DNA of 64,000 nt. Origin: Bradyrhizobium sp. PSBB068. GTDB taxonomy: Bacteria > Pseudomonadota > Alphaproteobacteria > Rhizobiales > Xanthobacteraceae. Below are positions 36,322-44,875 of the stretch, one piece after another. The stretch's first letter is position 1. The number at the start of each line of letters is the position of its first letter. The position numbers were made by a program, and so were the translations under genes. The stretch covers positions 620,001 through 684,000 of the forward strand of contig CP069300.1 of the NCBI GenBank assembly GCA_016839165.1, written 5' to 3'. The notes under the pieces were generated by a model. The model did not search any database and was not told where the DNA came from. It saw nothing but the letters and a program-made list of their open reading frames with translations.

Positions 36322-38229
36322 ATGAACATCCAGCAGAGCCGGTATCATGAGGTGCATGCCCGCTCGCTTCGGGACCCCGAAGGGTTTTGGGCCGAGGCGG
36401 CGCGCGAGATCGACTGGATCGAGCCGGCGAAGAAGATCTTCGATCCCACCGTGGGCGCCTATGGACGCTGGTTCACCGGCGCCGTGGTCAACACCTGTTA
36501 CAACGCGCTGGATCGGCATGTCGCCGGCGGCAGGGCTTCCCAGGTCGCGCTGATCCATGATTCCCCGCTCACCAACTCGATCACCAAATTCACCTATTCG
36601 GAGCTGCTGAAGGAGGTGCAGACGCTCGCCGCGATCATGCAGGATTTCGGCGTGGCCAAGGGCGATCGCGTCATCCTCTATATGCCGATGGTGCCGGAGG
36701 CCGTGGTCGCGATGCTCGCCTGCGCGCGGATCGGCGCGGTGCACAGCGTGGTGTTCGGCGGCTTCGCGGCCAAGGAGCTCGCGACCCGCATCGACGACGC
36801 CAAGCCGAAGCTGATCTTCTCGGCGAGCTGCGGCATCGAGCCCGGGCGCATTGTCCAGTACAAGCCGCTGCTCGACGAAGCGATCCGCCTCGCCGCCACC
36901 AAGCCGGATACCTGCATCATCCTGCAGCGGCCGCAGCAGGCGTGCGAGCTCACCGCGGGCCGCGATCATGATTGGGCGACGCTGCGCCTCGCCGCGTTCG
37001 ATGCCGGCAAGACCGCGCCCTGCGTGCCGGTCGCCGCGACCGATCCGCTCTACATTCTCTACACGTCGGGCACGACCGGAATTCCGAAGGGCGTGGTGCG
37101 CGACAATGGCGGCCATCTCGTCGCGCTGAAATGGTCGATGGAAAATCTCTACGGCGTCAAGCCGGGCGAGATCTGGTGGTGCGGCTCCGACATCGGCTGG
37201 GTGGTCGGCCACTCCTACATCGTCTATGGCCCGCTGATCCACGGCGCGACCACGATCATGTATGAGGGCAAGCCGGTCGGCACGCCGGATGCCGGCGCAT
37301 TCTGGCGTGTGATCAGTGAGCACAAGGCGGTTGCCTTCTTCACCGCGCCGACCGCGTTCCGCGCGATCAAGAAGGAAGATCCCGAGGGCAAGTTCATCCG
37401 CAACTACGATCTCTCCAGCTTCCGCACCCTGTTCCTCGCCGGCGAGCGCGCCGATCCGCCGACGGTGGAATGGGCCGAGCAGCAGCTCAAGGTGCCGGTG
37501 ATCGATCACTGGTGGCAGACCGAGACCGGCTGGTGCATCGCGGGCAATCCGGTTGGCTTGGGCATGCTGCCGGTCAAGCACGGTTCGCCGACGGTGCCGA
37601 TGCCGGGCTATCAGGTCGACATCGTCGACGAGGCGGCGAAACCTGTGCCGGCGGGCACCATGGGCTCGATCGTGATCAAGCTGCCGATGCCGCCGGCCTG
37701 CCTGCCGACGCTGTGGCAGCAGGACGATCGCTTCAGGGACGCCTACCTCTCGGAATTCCCCGGCTACTACAAGACCTCGGACGCCGGCTACAAGGATGAG
37801 GACGGCTATGTCTGGGTGATGGGCCGCACCGACGACATCATCAATGTCGCCGGCCACCGGCTCTCCACCGGCGGCATGGAAGAGATCCTGGCCTCGCATC
37901 CCGATGTCGCCGAATGCGCGGTGCTCGGTGTCAAGGATGCGATCAAGGGCGAAGTGCCCTGCGGCTTCCTGGTGCTGAAGGCCGGCGTCACCAAGGCGCC
38001 CGATCAGGTCGAGAAGGAAGTCGTGGCGCTGGTACGCGAGAAGCTCGGCCCGGTTGCCGCGTTCAAGCTCGCGATCACGGTGGGACGGCTGCCCAAGACC
38101 CGCTCCGGCAAGATCCTGCGCGGCACCATCAAGAAGATCGCCGACGGCGAGTCCTGGACCATGCCGGCGACGATCGAGGACCCGAAGGTGCTCGACGAGA
38201 TCGGCGAGGCGCTGAAGGGCAAGGCGTAA
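36322..38229 (+). CDS. prpE: Propionyl-CoA synthetase
   Basis: Acyl-CoA synthetase of 635 residues that makes propionyl-CoA from propionate, ATP and CoA; acetate and acrylate-like acids are possible side substrates. The AMP-binding motif YTSGTTGIPKGVVRDNGGH carries the RDNGGH ending that separates PrpE from acetyl-CoA synthetases. WWQTETG, the DDIINVAGHRLSTG hinge and the C-terminal RSGKILRGTIKKI with the catalytic Lys are present. GGGAG precedes the ATG at 36322. The gene appears to be alone. The gap after it is filled with repeats. Confidence 0.93.
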   Translation: MNIQQSRYHEVHARSLRDPEGFWAEAAREIDWIEPAKKIFDPTVGAYGRWFTGAVVNTCYNALDRHVAGGRASQVALIHDSPLTNSITKFTYSELLKEVQTLAAIMQDFGVAKGDRVILYMPMVPEAVVAMLACARIGAVHSVVFGGFAAKELATRIDDAKPKLIFSASCGIEPGRIVQYKPLLDEAIRLAATKPDTCIILQRPQQACELTAGRDHDWATLRLAAFDAGKTAPCVPVAATDPLYILYTSGTTGIPKGVVRDNGGHLVALKWSMENLYGVKPGEIWWCGSDIGWVVGHSYIVYGPLIHGATTIMYEGKPVGTPDAGAFWRVISEHKAVAFFTAPTAFRAIKKEDPEGKFIRNYDLSSFRTLFLAGERADPPTVEWAEQQLKVPVIDHWWQTETGWCIAGNPVGLGMLPVKHGSPTVPMPGYQVDIVDEAAKPVPAGTMGSIVIKLPMPPACLPTLWQQDDRFRDAYLSEFPGYYKTSDAGYKDEDGYVWVMGRTDDIINVAGHRLSTGGMEEILASHPDVAECAVLGVKDAIKGEVPCGFLVLKAGVTKAPDQVEKEVVALVREKLGPVAAFKLAITVGRLPKTRSGKILRGTIKKIADGESWTMPATIEDPKVLDEIGEALKGKA

Positions 38230-38599
38230 CCGCGATTGTCGTCGGTGCTTTGCTCTGTTCGGTGGAGAGACTGCCGGTGTGGCCACCCCTCTCCCTAACC
38301 CTCCCCCGCAATGGGGGAGGGAACCCTTCGGCTAGTGCCTCCCTGACGTAGAGCGAGTCGTGGGCGGCATGCGGTTGACGCTGTCTCGCGTCAGGTGAGC
38401 ACGCGCGTCAGGCTCCCTCCCCCCTTGCGGGGGAGGGTGGGGAGAGGGGTGGCCCCGGGCGCGATGATCGATGCGCGCACCATCGCGCAATCGGGCCGCG
38501 TCTCGAAACGCATCCGGAAGCAAATCGGCCTTGATTTTGATGGATTGCCGGGTCATCCCGGCCTTTCAAACTCACAGGCCACCAGATACGGACCACCGG
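38230..38599. repeat. Repeat-rich gap downstream of prpE
   Basis: No gene is seen. Two CCTCCCCC-type hairpins lie at about 38300-38325 (CCCTCCCCCGCAATGGGGGA) and 38410-38435 (CCCTCCCCCCTTGCGGGGGA). They are in the same family and also complementary to each other, so they could fold as one long structure with GGGAGAGGGG near 38445. Such a structure could end the prpE transcript. Confidence 0.6.
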
Positions 38600-38872
38600 A
38601 TGCGATCCATTTCCGCACGCGCGCCTCTCGCATTGCTGCTCGCACTGCCGCTGCTGGCAGGTTGCCTCGAACGCGGGCGATCGCCGATCGCGGAGAGCAT
38701 GGGCGACGACGATCAGTATTGCCAGGCCGGCGGCAAGGTGGCGGTCGGCACGCCCGAATATGTCGCCTGCCGCAAGGACCGCGACGTCCAGCGCCAGAAC
38801 GCCGAAGCCCGCACCGACCGGCGGCAGCGCGATCTCGGCGAATACATGATGAACAATCCGGACCGGCACTAG
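38600..38872 (+). CDS. Small lipoprotein of unknown function
   Basis: Predicted lipoprotein of 90 residues with lipobox LLAGC (Cys22). The mature part is hydrophilic with one further cysteine pair (YCQAGG, ACRKD) and a basic, Arg-rich end. The ATG at 38600 gives a textbook lipoprotein signal. An acyltransferase gene starts 4 bp after its stop, so they are probably co-transcribed. No family is recognised. Confidence 0.75.
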   Translation: MRSISARAPLALLLALPLLAGCLERGRSPIAESMGDDDQYCQAGGKVAVGTPEYVACRKDRDVQRQNAEARTDRRQRDLGEYMMNNPDRH

Positions 38873-38876
38873 CGCG

Positions 38877-39968
38877 GTGATTGCGGCCCTGCCGGAACGC
38901 GACAGGATCGGAGAGCTCGACGGGCTGCGCGCGATCGCGCTTCTGATCGTCGTCATCTGGCACTATTTCGGCGCGCCGGACGGGCCAGCGAGCTGGCCGT
39001 GGAAATTGCTGCATGTCGGCCGCTTCGGCGTCGACCTGTTCTTTATCCTGTCCGGCTATCTGATCACCGATATCCTGCTGCGGCACCGCACGGCTGAGCG
39101 ATATTACTCGGCGTTCTACGGCAGGCGTGCGTTCCGGATCTGGCCGCTTTACTACCTGATGTGCGCCTGCGCCCTGATCGGTTGGTATTTCGCGCTGAGC
39201 CCCGATCTGTTCGACACCCGAGGCGTGCCCGGCTGGCTGTATCTGTTCGGCTTGCAGAATTTCGGCATGGCCAAGGCACAGACCGATGGCGCCTATTTTC
39301 TGGCCGTCACCTGGTCGCTTGCAATCGAGGAGCAGTTCTATCTGCTGTTTCCATTGCTGGTCCGCAACATCCCGCCCGAGCGGCTGTTCGCGATCCTGCT
39401 GGTGCCGATCCTGATCTGCCCGATCGGGCGCCTGATCGACAGCGCGCTGCCGGACGCCTATGGCTGGTACGTGCTGCCGCAATTCAGGATCGATTCGCTT
39501 GCGACCGGCGCGCTGATCGCCTGGTGGCGCCTCTATCGCAAGCCGGATGCCTATATCTCCAGGCTTGTCGCAAACATCCTCAAATGGTCGAGCATCTCGC
39601 TTCCGCTGCTGTGGCTGTTCGGATGGAAGCGCTGGTCGGTGGCGTTCTCGCACACCCAGGTCGAGATCTTCTTCGGTGCGCTGCTGTTCGTCGTGCTGGA
39701 AAATCGCGGTTCACCAAGATTAGCACTGCTGCGCAGCTCGGCCGCGACCTTCTTCGCCAGAACCTCCTACGCGGCGTATCTCACCCACCACGTCGTCGTG
39801 TACCTGCTGTTCGCCGTGCTCCATGAGCCGAGAACAATCAAGAGCCTCGCCGGAATCTCGCTGACCTTCGGCGCGCTCGTGCTGACCTTCGGGCTGTGTG
39901 CCCTGAGCTATCGCTACTTCGAACGTCCGCTGCTCGATTTCGCCCACCGGCGCTTCTCGTTCGCCTGA
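38877..39968 (+). CDS. Membrane acyltransferase, acyltransferase-3 (OafA/NodX-like) family
   Basis: Integral membrane protein of 363 residues with about 10 hydrophobic segments. The family signature is clear: ELDGLRAIALLIVVIWHYF near the N-terminus with the catalytic-candidate His, DLFFILSGYLITDIL, and YGRRAFRIWPLYY. Such enzymes add acetyl or succinyl groups to exported sugars, for example lipopolysaccharide, exopolysaccharide or periplasmic glucans. The GTG at 38877 is the only start near the family N-terminus. The exact acceptor cannot be read. Confidence 0.9.
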   Translation: MIAALPERDRIGELDGLRAIALLIVVIWHYFGAPDGPASWPWKLLHVGRFGVDLFFILSGYLITDILLRHRTAERYYSAFYGRRAFRIWPLYYLMCACALIGWYFALSPDLFDTRGVPGWLYLFGLQNFGMAKAQTDGAYFLAVTWSLAIEEQFYLLFPLLVRNIPPERLFAILLVPILICPIGRLIDSALPDAYGWYVLPQFRIDSLATGALIAWWRLYRKPDAYISRLVANILKWSSISLPLLWLFGWKRWSVAFSHTQVEIFFGALLFVVLENRGSPRLALLRSSAATFFARTSYAAYLTHHVVVYLLFAVLHEPRTIKSLAGISLTFGALVLTFGLCALSYRYFERPLLDFAHRRFSFA

Positions 39969-40014
39969 GCGAAGGCGCGTGCGGGGATCATGGCTATTCG
40001 TGCCCCTAAAAGAA

Positions 40015-40042
40015 AAACGCGGCGGGGTGGCCCGCCGCGTTT
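40015..40042 (-). terminator. Rho-independent terminator of trcR
   Basis: AAACGCGGCGGG (40015-40026) pairs with CCCGCCGCGTTT (40031-40042). Read on the minus strand the stem is followed by TTTTTCTTTT. It lies 33 bp after the trcR stop. Confidence 0.85.
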
Positions 40043-40074
40043 GGTATCCGCTCGTCGCGCTGCGACGTCCGCGC

Positions 40075-40770
40075 CTACTCTTCGTCGTCGGCCTTCTTGC
40101 CGCCGATCGTCTTCAGCTTGGCGAACACGGCATCGACGTTGAGATCGTCGTGCCGCTCGATCGGCTGATCGTCGAGCTCGTCCTTGCGCGTGGTCTCGGA
40201 GGCCGGCAGCAGCGTGGCGCCGCCATAGACGGTCGTGGTCGGCTTCTCCTTGGCGGCGCGCTGCACCTCGAAATCGAGCTCGATCTGCGAGCACAGGCCG
40301 AGCGTCACCGGGTCCATCGGGGTCAGCGTCGAGGCGTTCCAGTGGGTGCGGTCGCGCACGCTCGCGATCGTGGTCTTGGTGGTGCCGACCAGCCGCATGA
40401 TCTGGGCGTCCTTGAGCTCGGGATGGTTGCGCACCAGCCAGAGGATCGCGCTCGGCCGCTCATGGCGGCGCGACACCGGGGTGTAGCGCGGGCCCTTCTT
40501 CTTGGCGGCGGAGGGCAGCACCACCTTGCTCTCCTGGAGCCTGAGGCGATAGTTCTGGTCGCGTTCGCCGCGCTCGATCTCCTCGCGCGTCAGCTGGCCG
40601 TTGGAAATCGGGTCCATGCCCTTGATGCCCTGGGCGGCGTCACCGTCGGCGATGGCGCGGACCTCGAGGGGGTGCATCTTGGTAAAATCGGCCACCTGAT
40701 CGAAGGTCAGGGCGGTATTGTCGACCAACCACACGGCAGTCGCCTTCGGCATCAGCGGTGCGTTGCTCAT
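40075..40770 (-). CDS. trcR: Cell cycle transcriptional regulator TrcR (DUF1013)
   Basis: Conserved alphaproteobacterial protein of 231 residues (DUF1013), described in Caulobacter as the cell-cycle regulator TrcR. The N-terminal MPKATAVWLVDNTALTFDQVADFTKMHPLEVRAIAD block (LMPKATAVWLVDN, FDQVADFTKMHPLEV) is highly conserved in the family and holds a helix-turn-helix; a second one lies at HPELKDAQIMRLVGTTKTTI. The ATG at 40770 has AAGGAG 8 bp upstream. The gene is divergent from ispH and ends in a strong terminator. Confidence 0.9.
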   Translation of the reverse strand: MSNAPLMPKATAVWLVDNTALTFDQVADFTKMHPLEVRAIADGDAAQGIKGMDPISNGQLTREEIERGERDQNYRLRLQESKVVLPSAAKKKGPRYTPVSRRHERPSAILWLVRNHPELKDAQIMRLVGTTKTTIASVRDRTHWNASTLTPMDPVTLGLCSQIELDFEVQRAAKEKPTTTVYGGATLLPASETTRKDELDDQPIERHDDLNVDAVFAKLKTIGGKKADDEE

Positions 40771-41011
40771 GGCAAATCTCCTTTGTGCTTCGCCCACCTC
40801 TGTCGAGGCGAAGCTGGTAGTCATCGGCGATGACGGGAATTATGCCGCCTATATAAGCCCTCCGGGGGGAATGGCGCAATGGGCCAGCAAAATCGCCTTG
40901 ACAGCGCCCGAAAGCAGTCCCAAGTCCTTACCTTAACTGGCCGTTCCCCGCCCGCCGGCGAGGGGTGATTCGGTCCCGAAATTGCCCCGACACAGCCCCG
41001 AGACCAGCCCG

Positions 41012-41986
41012 ATGTCAGCGAAAAAACCCGATCTTAAAATCGTGCTTTGTTCCCCCCGCGGCTTTTGCGCCGGGGTGGTCCGCGCCATCGACACGGTGGA
41101 ACGCGCCCTCACCATCTATGGCGCCCCGGTCTATGTCCGGCACGAGATCGTGCATAACAAGTACGTGGTGGACAGCCTGAAGACCAAAGGCGCCATTTTC
41201 GTCGAGGAATTGTCCGAAATCCCCGACGAAACCAACGCCCCGGTGGTGTTTTCGGCTCATGGTGTGCCGAAATCGGTTCCGGCCGAGGCCAAATCCCGCA
41301 ATTTCTTCTCGCTGGACGCGACCTGCCCGCTGGTGACCAAGGTGCACCGCGAGGCGGCGATCCATTTCAAGCGCGGCCGCGAGATCCTCTTGATCGGGCA
41401 TTCCCACCATCCGGAGGTGGTCGGCACCCTGGGCCAGCTGCCGGAGGGCGCCGTGACCCTGATCGAGACCGCCGAGGATGCCAAAACCTTCGTCCCGAAG
41501 GATCCCGACAATCTCGCCTTTGTGACCCAGACCACGCTGTCGATCGATGACACCGCGGAGATCGTGGCGCTGCTCAAGCAGCGCTTCCCGAACGTCAACG
41601 GGCCTCACAAGGAAGACATCTGCTACGCCACCACCAACCGCCAGCTTGCGGTCAAGAAGGTGGCGCCGGTGGTCGATGCCCTGATCGTGGTCGGCGCGCC
41701 GAACTCGTCGAACTCGCAGCGCCTGCGCGAGGTCGCCGAGCGCGAGGGCTGCCCGGTTGCGATCCTGGCGCAGCGGGCCAGCGACATCGACTGGGCGCGC
41801 TTCGAAGGCATCAAGAGCCTCGGCATCACCGCTGGCGCTTCGGCGCCGGAGGTGATCGTCGAGGAGATCATGGGCGCGTTTGCCGAGCGCTACCAACTGC
41901 ACGTGGAGACGGTCTCGGCCGCGGAAGAGAACGAGTTCTTCCCGCTGCCCCGCTCGCTGCGGCCCGACGCTGCCGCGGCGGAATAG
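41012..41986 (+). CDS. ispH: 4-hydroxy-3-methylbut-2-enyl diphosphate reductase
   Basis: Last enzyme of the MEP isoprenoid pathway; it converts HMBPP to IPP and DMAPP with a [4Fe-4S] cluster. The protein has 324 residues. The cluster cysteines are in SPRGFCAGV (Cys19), DATCPLVTK and [11 protein letters not shown]. The catalytic glutamate is expected in the THRN/ETD-type loop before it. The ATG at 41012 is used; a TTG at 40982 adds ten weak residues. thrB follows after 5 bp and rnhA overlaps thrB, so ispH-thrB-rnhA form an operon. Confidence 0.95.
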   Translation: MSAKKPDLKIVLCSPRGFCAGVVRAIDTVERALTIYGAPVYVRHEIVHNKYVVDSLKTKGAIFVEELSEIPDETNAPVVFSAHGVPKSVPAEAKSRNFFSLDATCPLVTKVHREAAIHFKRGREILLIGHSHHPEVVGTLGQLPEGAVTLIETAEDAKTFVPKDPDNLAFVTQTTLSIDDTAEIVALLKQRFPNVNGPHKEDICYATTNRQLAVKKVAPVVDALIVVGAPNSSNSQRLREVAEREGCPVAILAQRASDIDWARFEGIKSLGITAGASAPEVIVEEIMGAFAERYQLHVETVSAAEENEFFPLPRSLRPDAAAAE

Positions 41987-41991
41987 ACCAT

Positions 41992-42972
41992 ATGGCGGTC
42001 TACACCGACGTTGCCGCCGAAGATCTCGCGGAATTCCTCAAAAGCTACGACATCGGCGAATTGCTCTCCTACAAGGGCATCGCCGAGGGTGTCGAGAATT
42101 CGAACTTCCTGCTGCACACCAGCCAGGGCGCCTACATCCTCACGCTCTATGAGAAGCGCGTGGCGGAGGACGACCTGCCGTATTTCCTGTCGCTGATGGC
42201 GCATCTCGCCGAGCGCGGCGTGTCGTGCCCGCAGCCGGCGCGCAACCGTAAGGACGAGGTCACCAGCCGGCTCGCCGGCCGGCCGGCGGTGATCATCAAC
42301 TTCCTCGAGGGCGTGTGGCCGCGGCGGCCGAACGTCGCGCATTGCTCAGGGGTCGGCGAGGCGCTGGCCAAAATGCATCTCGCGGGTGCCGACTTTCCGC
42401 TGGTGCGCAGGAATCCGCTGTCGGTGTCCGGCTGGCGGCCGCTGTTCGATCTCGCTGCCGCGCGCGCCGACAGCGTGCAGGTGGGCCTGCACGACTTCAT
42501 CGCGCGCGAGCTCGATCATCTCGAAGCCTCCTGGCCGACCGATCTGCCGGTCGGCGTCATCCATGCCGATCTGTTTCCCGACAACGTGTTCTTCCTCGGC
42601 GACAGACTGTCGGGCCTGATCGACTTCCCGTTCGCCTGCAACGACATCCTGGCCTACGACGTCGCGATCTGCCTCAACGCCTGGTGCTTCGAGCCGGATC
42701 ATTCCTTCAATGTCACCAAGGCGCGCGCGCTGCTCAACGCCTATGGCCGCGAGCGGCCATTGTCGGCGGCGGAGGAAGCAGCGCTGCCGCTGCTCGCGCG
42801 CGGTGCGTCGATGCGCTTCCTGCTGACGCGGCTGGTCGATTTCCTCAACGTGCCCGAGGGCGCGCTGGTGCAGCCGAAGGACCCGCTGGAATATGTCCGC
42901 AAGCTGCGCTTCCAGCAGAATGTCGCGAGCCTGAACGACTATGGCATCACGCCGGCCGGATGCGCGGCGTGA
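41992..42972 (+). CDS. thrB: Homoserine kinase (type II, ThrB of the APH fold)
   Basis: Phosphorylates homoserine in threonine synthesis. This form (326 residues) has the aminoglycoside-phosphotransferase fold, found in alphaproteobacteria and Pseudomonas, rather than the GHMP fold of E. coli ThrB. The catalytic loop is [14 protein letters not shown], with the HxDxxxxN pattern, and the metal-binding loop [10 protein letters not shown] follows. It lies between ispH (5-bp gap) and rnhA (overlap), an arrangement typical of Rhizobiales. Confidence 0.93.
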   Translation: MAVYTDVAAEDLAEFLKSYDIGELLSYKGIAEGVENSNFLLHTSQGAYILTLYEKRVAEDDLPYFLSLMAHLAERGVSCPQPARNRKDEVTSRLAGRPAVIINFLEGVWPRRPNVAHCSGVGEALAKMHLAGADFPLVRRNPLSVSGWRPLFDLAAARADSVQVGLHDFIARELDHLEASWPTDLPVGVIHADLFPDNVFFLGDRLSGLIDFPFACNDILAYDVAICLNAWCFEPDHSFNVTKARALLNAYGRERPLSAAEEAALPLLARGASMRFLLTRLVDFLNVPEGALVQPKDPLEYVRKLRFQQNVASLNDYGITPAGCAA

Positions 42973-43421
42973 GCGACAAGCCGCATGTGACGGTATTCAC
43001 CGATGGTGCCTGCTCCGGAAATCCCGGACCGGGCGGCTGGGGCGCGATCCTGCGGTTCGGCGACGTCGAAAAGGAATTGAAGGGCGGCGAGGCGCACACC
43101 ACCAACAACCGCATGGAGCTGATGGCGGCGATCTCGGCGCTGGAAGCTCTGAAGAAGCCGTGCGTGGTCGACGTCACCACCGACAGCCAGTATGTCCGCC
43201 AGGGCATCACCGGTTGGATCCATGGCTGGAAGCGCAATGGCTGGCGCACCGCCGACAAGAAGCCGGTCAAGAATGTCGAGCTGTGGCAGCGCCTCGACGC
43301 CGCGCTGAAGCCGCATGAGGTGCGCTGGCACTGGATCAAGGGCCATGCCGGCCACGCCGAGAACGAACGCGCCGACGAGCTCGCGCGCGAGGGCGTGGCG
43401 ATGGCGAAGCTGAAGGGGTAG
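42969..43421 (+). CDS. rnhA: Ribonuclease HI
   Basis: Cleaves the RNA strand of RNA-DNA hybrids. The protein has 150 residues from the GTG at 42969, which overlaps the thrB stop as GTGA. The four catalytic acids are present: Asp12 ([13 protein letters not shown]), Glu50 (NNRMEL), Asp72 (TTDSQYV) and Asp136 (NERADELA). An ATG at 42960 in the same frame would add three residues; the GTG gives MSDKPHV, which fits relatives better. Confidence 0.93.
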   Translation: MSDKPHVTVFTDGACSGNPGPGGWGAILRFGDVEKELKGGEAHTTNNRMELMAAISALEALKKPCVVDVTTDSQYVRQGITGWIHGWKRNGWRTADKKPVKNVELWQRLDAALKPHEVRWHWIKGHAGHAENERADELAREGVAMAKLKG

Positions 43422-43439
43422 GGGCGCGCTGGCGGTGCG

Positions 43440-43680
43440 AACCGTCTGCGTAGCGTGGGTAGAGCGCAGCTAAACCCACGATCTCCATCCGCGGCACGAA
43501 GTTGATGGGTTTCGCTGTGCTCTACCCATCCTGCAATTCCGCGATCACAGCTATCGCCAATCCCTAAACTGTCATCGCCCGCGAAAGCGGGCGATCCAGT
43601 ACTCCAGAGATGGTGGTGCTTGAGCCGAGAGGCCGCGGCGTACTGGATCGCCCGGTCAAGCCGGGCGACGACAGCTCAGG
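43440..43680. repeat. Two palindromic repeats between rnhA and the peroxiredoxin gene
   Basis: The first, about 43448-43532, has GTGGGTAGAGCGCAGC facing GCTGTGCTCTACCCA. The second, about 43566-43676, has CATCGCCCGCGAAAGCGGGC facing GCCCGGTCAAGCCGGGCGAC, with inner arms GATCCAGTACTCC and the GTACTGGATCGCCC counterpart. They lie between convergent genes. Confidence 0.65.
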
Positions 43681-43697
43681 TGCGGCGAAAGCTCAGC

Positions 43698-44183
43698 TCA
43701 GAGCTGCCCGAGCAGCGTGTCGCCGCCGGAGACTTCGACCTTGCCCGGAGCCGGCTCCTTGTTGAGCTTCTTCACCACGCCGTCCTCGACCAGCATCGAG
43801 TAGCGGTGGGAGCGGATGCCGAGGCCGTTGCCGGAGGCGTCGAGCTCCATGCCGATCGCCTTGGTGAAGTCGGCATTGCCGTCGGCCAGGAAGACCGCCT
43901 CGTCGCGCTGGTCGGTGTCGCGCTTCCAGGCATTCATCACGAAGGCGTCGTTGACCGAGACGATCGCGATGGTGTCGATTCCCTTGTTCTTCAGGGCATA
44001 GGCGTTGAGGAAGATGCTCGGCAGATGCATCTTGTGGCAGGTGCCGGTGTAGGCGCCGGGCACCGCGAACAGCGCGACCTTCTTGCCCTTGAAGATGTCG
44101 TCGGTGGTCTTGACCTGCGGACCCTCGGCGGTCATCACGCGAAACTTGGTTTCCGGCAGCTTGTCGCCAACATTGATCGTCAT
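43698..44183 (-). CDS. Peroxiredoxin, Prx5 type
   Basis: Thiol peroxidase of 161 residues that reduces hydrogen peroxide and organic peroxides. The peroxidatic Cys49 sits in VPGAYTGTCHKMHLPS, the Prx5 signature. No second conserved cysteine is visible, so recycling probably uses glutaredoxin or glutathione. The ATG at 44183 has GAGGGAG about 10 bp upstream, which decides it over an upstream extension. It is on the same strand as the DUF924 gene, about 110 bp downstream of it. Confidence 0.92.
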   Translation of the reverse strand: MTINVGDKLPETKFRVMTAEGPQVKTTDDIFKGKKVALFAVPGAYTGTCHKMHLPSIFLNAYALKNKGIDTIAIVSVNDAFVMNAWKRDTDQRDEAVFLADGNADFTKAIGMELDASGNGLGIRSHRYSMLVEDGVVKKLNKEPAPGKVEVSGGDTLLGQL

Positions 44184-44291
44184 CGGTGTTCTCCCTCGGT
44201 GAAGCGGAATTGTCTTAAACCCGGCTGCGGAATGGCACAATACGGGCTCGCCGAAGAACGGCAATGCCCGGCCATCGTCACTGTTCCGTCA

Positions 44292-44849
44292 TCAGCCGGA
44301 AAACCCGCCGGCATCGAGAAAGGCCTGCTCCTCGGCCGTGGTCTGCCGGCCCAGCACGCGATTGCGGTGCGGGAAGCGGCCGAACCGGCGGATGATGTCG
44401 GCGTGGTCCTCGGCGTACTTCAGGTTGTCGGGGTGGCAGTCATATTGGCTGAACAGCGCCACGCAGCGCTCTTGGTCGTCGAGGTCCTCCGAATGCTCGA
44501 ACGGCAGATAGAGGAATTCGCGCAAGCGCGGGTCAGTCCGCGTATCGACGCCGCGCTCGATGGCGCGGCTTGCCACCTCGCGGGCCAGCGGATCGCTGGA
44601 AAAGGTCTCGGCGTCGCCGCGAAACAGGTTTCGCGGAAACTGGTCGAGCACGATGGTCAACGCCAGCGCGCCCTCGTCGCTCGCCTCCCAGGGCGACAAC
44701 TCACCGGCAGCCGCCTTCTGCCAGGTGGCAAGGAAGCGGCTGCGGATCTCGGCATCGAAGGCGTCGTTGCGTGCGTACCAGCGGTCGCGGCCGGCCTCGC
44801 GCCAGAAGGCGAGCACGTCGGCAGGCGTCGCGATGCGGGCGTCAGTCAC
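44292..44849 (-). CDS. DUF924 family protein
   Basis: Protein of 185 residues in the DUF924 family, an all-helical TPR-like fold of unknown activity. Diagnostic segments are VLAFWREAGRDRWYARNDAFD, ALTIVLDQFPRNLFRG, YLPFEHSEDLDDQERCV and the end GRFPHRNRVLGR (long ones quoted in part: VLAFWREAG, DQFPRNLFRG, PFEHSEDLDDQ). The GTG at 44849 is used by family length. It starts 26 bp after the fadD stop on the same strand, so it is probably co-transcribed with fadD. Confidence 0.87.
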   Translation of the reverse strand: MTDARIATPADVLAFWREAGRDRWYARNDAFDAEIRSRFLATWQKAAAGELSPWEASDEGALALTIVLDQFPRNLFRGDAETFSSDPLAREVASRAIERGVDTRTDPRLREFLYLPFEHSEDLDDQERCVALFSQYDCHPDNLKYAEDHADIIRRFGRFPHRNRVLGRQTTAEEQAFLDAGGFSG

Positions 44850-44875
44850 GTCGGTCCAGCGCCCGCTTGCCGTTG

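Noticed and set aside
36232..38286. Long minus-strand frame of about 684 codons opposite prpE
   Set aside because: Antisense shadow of a well-conserved synthetase; composition is typical of high-GC antisense frames.
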